A DNA stretch of 8,211 bases from Clostridia bacterium (GTDB lineage: Bacteria; Bacillota; Clostridia; Christensenellales; Aristaeellaceae), in contig CAAEEC010000376.1 of the NCBI GenBank assembly GCA_900754755.1, positions 1 to 8,211 on the forward strand, in the 5' to 3' direction. Positions within the stretch are counted from its first letter, which is position 1. Each line of letters begins with the position of its first letter. The notes under the pieces are model-generated. The model had not been told where the DNA came from. It saw nothing but the letters and a program-made list of their open reading frames with translations, and ran no database searches. This document shows, in pieces, positions 5,523-8,211 of the stretch. The position numbers and the translations under genes were made by a program.

Positions 5523-6922
5523 TGCAGCGGATACAGTTCCACGGAAGCCTGTTGTTGGCCCTCCTGCTGGCCTTCATGGCCTGCGCGCCGGCCGCGCTGG
5601 CGGCGGAAGAGCCGCAAACCAGTTTGCCGCCGTCCCCCGCGGCTTCGGCAGAGGCTACGCCCATGCCCGCGCTGGAAGCACCGCGCAATATCCTGCCCAA
5701 ACAAGAGCAGGATGGCGAAGGCGCGCCCACAGTCCCGGCGGAAACGCCCTATCTCTCCTCCAGCGCTACGCCTTCCCCGCAGCCAGAAACGGCCAGCCCC
5801 ACGCCTGCGCCTTCCGCGCCGCCAACTTCTCCCGCGGCCTCTCTTGTCCCAGCGACTCCTTCGCCCAGTTTGGCGCCTTCCACCCCGCAGCCCACTGCGC
5901 AGGAAATTCCCGTTTCCATCACCGCTGTCAGCGCGCAGTACACCTGCGTCTATGGCGAGTCTTTTTCCTTTGGCGCGCGGGATCTCCTGGTGAACGGCAT
6001 GCTGATGGAAGCCTGGGCCAACGAAACGGACACGGCCAACCGCGCCCGCTTTGTCAACGCTCTTTTGGCAGGCATCGCGTACGACGGTTCCCTCTCCACG
6101 CCCATATTGCCGGGCGTCTATTCCATCGCCGCGCCCGCCTGCAAGGCCGGGGGATACGCCAGCGCTTCCGTGCCAGTGGCCACGCTCTCCATCGAAAGAA
6201 AACCCGTAAGCCTGCTGGTACAGGGAAATTGGCGGCTGCGTTTCACTGGGAAGGCGCTGTCCATACCCACAAACGCTTGCACCTTTGCTTCCGGCAACAG
6301 TACGCCCCTCAAGGACGCTGAAATCGCTCTACTGCTAGATGCCTGCCGTTTTTCCGTGGCGGAAGGAAAAACGCTAAAGGACGCGGGCAAATACACCATA
6401 CACGTTTCTCTGGAAGAAAGCGCGGCGCAACTGTACGCGCTATCCGCCAACACGCTTACCCTTACGATACAAAAAGCCGCCGCGCCTCTGCTGCCCAGCC
6501 AGGAGATCGCTCCGCTCGCAGGGCGCGAAACGGAATACCAACTGGATCTTGCCGCCTTGCTGCCCGCCGGTTGCGGCGCATTCTCCGCCGCTTTGGTGGA
6601 AAGCAGCGATGGCCTAACGGCGTTTTCCTTCGACGCGGCAACGGGCCTTTGCACATATAGCGTGCTGCCCCAAAGCGCCGCGCCAGACGCCTTCGCATTG
6701 CGAATCTCCATGGAGAATTATGCGGACGCCACCCTGCGCATCGACGTTTTGCCCGTCGCGCGCGTCCAGAGCGGCATCGATGGCATATGGCTCGAAGCCG
6801 TGGCCATGGGCGCAATCAGCGAATATCTTTTCCAAAATGACGCGGTAAAGCGCGCAATTTGCGCCGCCATCGCTCCTGCGGACGATGCCAACGCGACCGG
6901 TGACAGCGTGGAGCGTCCCTAA
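5522..6922 (+). CDS. Secreted Pro/Thr/Ser-stalk protein with MBG-like repeats
   Basis: A 466-residue predicted exported protein. The N-terminus (residues 1-28) is a signal peptide with a hydrophobic core and an ALA-AEE cleavage region. A cysteine at 21 gives only a poor lipobox (FMAC). Residues 31-128 are low-complexity, rich in Pro, Ser, Thr and Ala, like a surface stalk. Then come beta-rich modules at about 130-225, 226-320 and 322-412. The first two show the GxY(S/T)I...TLxI-(E/Q)(R/K) pattern of MBG-like bacterial surface domains, and the third looks cadherin/Ig-like. No LPXTG, SLH, LysM or C-terminal membrane segment is seen, so retention at the wall is unexplained. An in-frame ATG at 5441 gives a non-signal-like extension. 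ATG 5522 makes a proper signal peptide and has AAGGG eleven bases upstream. I do not recognise a specific function. Adhesion or wall binding is only a guess. Confidence 0.8.
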   Translation: MQRIQFHGSLLLALLLAFMACAPAALAAEEPQTSLPPSPAASAEATPMPALEAPRNILPKQEQDGEGAPTVPAETPYLSSSATPSPQPETASPTPAPSAPPTSPAASLVPATPSPSLAPSTPQPTAQEIPVSITAVSAQYTCVYGESFSFGARDLLVNGMLMEAWANETDTANRARFVNALLAGIAYDGSLSTPILPGVYSIAAPACKAGGYASASVPVATLSIERKPVSLLVQGNWRLRFTGKALSIPTNACTFASGNSTPLKDAEIALLLDACRFSVAEGKTLKDAGKYTIHVSLEESAAQLYALSANTLTLTIQKAAAPLLPSQEIAPLAGRETEYQLDLAALLPAGCGAFSAALVESSDGLTAFSFDAATGLCTYSVLPQSAAPDAFALRISMENYADATLRIDVLPVARVQSGIDGIWLEAVAMGAISEYLFQNDAVKRAICAAIAPADDANATGDSVERP

Positions 6923-6942
6923 GGTCAACCGTCAGCCAAAAT

Positions 6943-6971
6943 TTGACAAAATTGCGCCCGCATGCTATAAT
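6943..6971 (+). promoter_or_regulatory. Near-consensus sigma-A promoter of the GH18 gene
   Basis: TTGACA (6943-6948), a 17-base spacer and TATAAT (6966-6971) match the vegetative consensus exactly, with an extended TG one base before the -10 (6963-6965). Transcription should start near 6978. A CAAAATT direct repeat with 10-base period (6937-6943, 6947-6953) straddles the -35 and could be a repressor or activator site. The promoter begins 21 bases after the upstream stop codon. Confidence 0.88.
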
Positions 6972-6986
6972 TTTGCCAGCATCCAA

Positions 6987-7012
6987 GCGCCGCGCCCCTT
7001 AGGACGCGGCGC
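6987..7012 (+). promoter_or_regulatory. Hairpin in the 5' leader of the GH18 mRNA
   Basis: GCGCCGCG (6987-6994) pairs perfectly with CGCGGCGC (7005-7012) around a 10-nt loop. It lies about 10 bases after the predicted transcription start. No U-tract follows (AAATTATA), so it is not a normal terminator. A 5' mRNA-stabilising stem or a regulator-binding element are the likeliest roles. Confidence 0.55.
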
Positions 7013-7035
7013 AAATTATACTTCCCGGCAATTAT

Positions 7036-7043
7036 GGAAAGGA
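7036..7043 (+). promoter_or_regulatory. Ribosome binding site deciding the GH18 start
   Basis: GGAAAGGA stands eight bases before ATG 7052. The in-frame ATGs at 7034 and 7043 flank or overlap it and lack their own site. Confidence 0.65.
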
Positions 7044-7051
7044 TGGTCTTT

Positions 7052-8065
7052 ATGCACAATCGCCTGACCCTGGGCTATATGACCGATAAAGCGCTCAAGA
7101 GCGTTTCCCACGAAGACGCCAACGCGCTCACGCACATCAACCTCGCCTTCGGCGTGATTCGCGACGGTTTGCTGGACATGAGCCGCTTGCCGAACATCCG
7201 GGAAATCGACCGCATCCGCGATTACAACGCCACGCTCAAAATCGTCCTTTCCATCGGCGGCTGGGGTGCGGGCGGCTTTTCCCCCATGGTCGGGCGAGAA
7301 GATCGCCGCGCGGCGTTCATCGAATCGTGCGCAAAGGCCGTGCAAACCTATGGGCTGGATGGCATCGATATCGATTGGGAATATCCCTGCCTCGATTGGG
7401 CGGGCATCGAGAGCGCTCCCCAGGATAAGGAGAATTTTTCTCTGCTGCTGGAAGGCCTGCGCGGCGCGCTGGGCGCGCACAAAATCGTCTCCATCGCGGC
7501 GGGCGCCGGGCACTATTTTGTGGAAAACACGCAGATGGAACGCGTGGCGAAAGCCTGCTCCTATGTGCAACTGATGACCTATGACCTGCGCTCGGGCTTC
7601 GAGCGGGAGGCTGGGCACCACACCAACCTGTTTCCCACCCCTGGCGACCGCCTGAACGGCAGCGTGCAAGCCAGCGTGGAAGATTTTGCCGCCGCGGGCG
7701 TGCCCAAGGATAAAATCGTGATCGGCGCGGCGTTCTATTCCCGCCGTTGGGATGGCGTGCCCGACGTGAACCACGGCCTTTTCCAAACAGCCGCCACCAC
7801 TGGGCAGTATGGGCCGGGGTATACCGACCTCTACGACGAATACATCAACAAAAATGGCTTCGTGCGCTATTGGGACGATGCCGCGAAAGCGCCCTATCTG
7901 TTCAACGGCAGCACGTTCATCAGCTACGACGATCCGGAATCCATCCGCCTGAAGTGTGCGTACCTGAAGAAAGAAGGCTTACTGGGCATCATGTACTGGG
8001 AGCATAGCTGCGATCCCTCCCGCCGCCTACTCACCGCCATGGCAGACGCCATGTTGCATGCATAG
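7052..8065 (+). CDS. Cytoplasmic GH18 family glycosidase (chitinase-like)
   Basis: A 337-residue single-domain glycoside hydrolase of family 18, hydrolysing beta-1,4 bonds next to N-acetylglucosamine by substrate-assisted catalysis. The diagnostic catalytic strand is complete: DGIDIDWE (103-110), with D103, D106, D108 and the general acid E110. Supporting motifs are SIGGWG (67-72), QLMTYD with M175, Y177 and D178, and MYWEH (314-318) with the conserved substrate-stacking tryptophan W316. The barrel starts at once (LTLGYM), leaving no room for a signal peptide, and no LysM, carbohydrate-binding or membrane segment is present. It is therefore predicted to be cytoplasmic. Chitinase, chitodextrinase or endo-beta-N-acetylglucosaminidase activity cannot be separated from sequence. 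It has its own strong promoter and hairpin leader, a terminator after it, and a convergent AraC-type gene. ATG 7052 is chosen because GGAAAGGA precedes it by eight bases. Confidence 0.9.
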   Translation: MHNRLTLGYMTDKALKSVSHEDANALTHINLAFGVIRDGLLDMSRLPNIREIDRIRDYNATLKIVLSIGGWGAGGFSPMVGREDRRAAFIESCAKAVQTYGLDGIDIDWEYPCLDWAGIESAPQDKENFSLLLEGLRGALGAHKIVSIAAGAGHYFVENTQMERVAKACSYVQLMTYDLRSGFEREAGHHTNLFPTPGDRLNGSVQASVEDFAAAGVPKDKIVIGAAFYSRRWDGVPDVNHGLFQTAATTGQYGPGYTDLYDEYINKNGFVRYWDDAAKAPYLFNGSTFISYDDPESIRLKCAYLKKEGLLGIMYWEHSCDPSRRLLTAMADAMLHA

Positions 8066-8089
8066 CTTTATCGAAAAAAGCCAGAATTG

Positions 8090-8133
8090 GGGTGTGTCGC
8101 AGAGGTCTCCATCTGCGCGCGCCCTTTTGTTTT
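8090..8133 (+). terminator. Intrinsic terminator of the GH18 gene
   Basis: Positions 8090-8103 pair with 8112-8124 (13 pairs, two of them G-U, one bulged U) around an 8-nt loop, followed by TTTTGTTTT. It lies 25 bases after the GH18 stop. On the minus strand a T-run (8074-8079) appears about ten bases past the stem. It may thus weakly serve the convergent gene as well. Confidence 0.85.
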
Positions 8134-8138
8134 GTGCG

Positions 8139-8211
8139 CTACAGCATATCGCCATGCCGCCGGGCGTACTTGCCCGGCGTTTCTCCCGTCGCCTGCCGGA
8201 ACTGGCGGATG
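8139..8211 (-). CDS. AraC-family regulator, C-terminal end only
   Basis: Only the last 23 codons and the stop are visible, the rest lying right of the window. The peptide IRQFRQATGETPGKYARRHG matches the end of the second helix-turn-helix of AraC/XylS regulators, where an F-R-x-A-x-G-x-(S/T)-P-x-x-(Y/F)-R pattern is typical. The gene converges on the GH18 gene, with the terminator between them. Sugar- or effector-responsive control of the neighbouring glycosidase is possible but only inferred, since convergent genes need not be related. Confidence 0.72.
   Translation of the reverse strand, partial: IRQFRQATGETPGKYARRHGDML

Noticed and set aside
5440..5530. GGTTCGAACC resembling a tRNA T-arm
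   Set aside because: No pairing acceptor stem, D-arm or anticodon arm is found around it, and it runs straight into a start codon after a plausible ribosome binding site.
5751..5900. Pro/Thr/Ser-coding low-complexity DNA as a tandem repeat array
   Set aside because: The bases do not repeat with a fixed period. It is a compositionally biased protein linker rather than a DNA repeat.
6987..7012. Hairpin as terminator for the secreted-protein gene
   Set aside because: It has no U-tract on either strand and lies downstream of a near-perfect promoter, so a leader structure fits better. No clear terminator for 5522-6922 was found.
7016..7786. 256-codon open frame opposite the GH18 gene
   Set aside because: It is antisense to a clear glycosidase, shows His/Gly/Ala-rich composition, and has no family motif.

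Overview
This 8.2 kb, GC-rich window looks like a chromosomal segment of a high-GC Bacillota, most probably a clostridial lineage. The evidence is a PurR-type purine repressor beside murC, strong AGGAGG-type ribosome binding sites, sigma-A-like promoter hexamers and U-tract terminators. The species cannot be named from the sequence. I see no IS element, phage gene, CRISPR array, rRNA or tRNA, and no gene-free gap exceeds 300 bases.

Layout. At the left edge an intrinsic terminator (55-89, + strand) closes a gene lying outside the window and converges on purR, which is read leftward (89-904). purR and murC are divergent across about 200 bp that hold a PurBox-like operator next to purR and promoter hexamers before murC. 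Rightward from murC (1104-2504) runs a compact run of four genes: murC, an XRE-HTH/cupin regulator (2505-3059), an AMP-forming acyl-CoA synthetase (3074-4726) and a lipoprotein (4723-5337). Their junctions are 0 nt, 14 nt and a 4-nt ATGA overlap. A strong terminator (5354-5399) ends the run. A secreted protein with a Pro/Thr/Ser-rich stalk and beta-rich, MBG-like modules follows (5522-6922). An almost ideal promoter then drives a GH18 glycosidase without a signal peptide (7052-8065), closed by another terminator (8090-8133). At the right edge the last 23 codons of an AraC-family regulator are read leftward.

How the genes fit together. PurR probably controls purine genes elsewhere and possibly itself. 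MurC adds L-alanine to UDP-N-acetylmuramate in the cytoplasm. The HTH-cupin protein is a plausible regulator or sensor for the acyl-CoA synthetase beside it, which should activate a short- or medium-chain carboxylate. The lipoprotein and the stalked secreted protein are cell-surface products. The GH18 enzyme is predicted to stay in the cytoplasm and so would act on imported or recycled GlcNAc-containing oligosaccharides. No clearly new system is evident. The most interesting points are the HTH-cupin/acyl-CoA synthetase module in a murC operon, the non-classical MurC motifs, the 10-nt hexamer spacing before murC and the hairpin leader of the GH18 gene.
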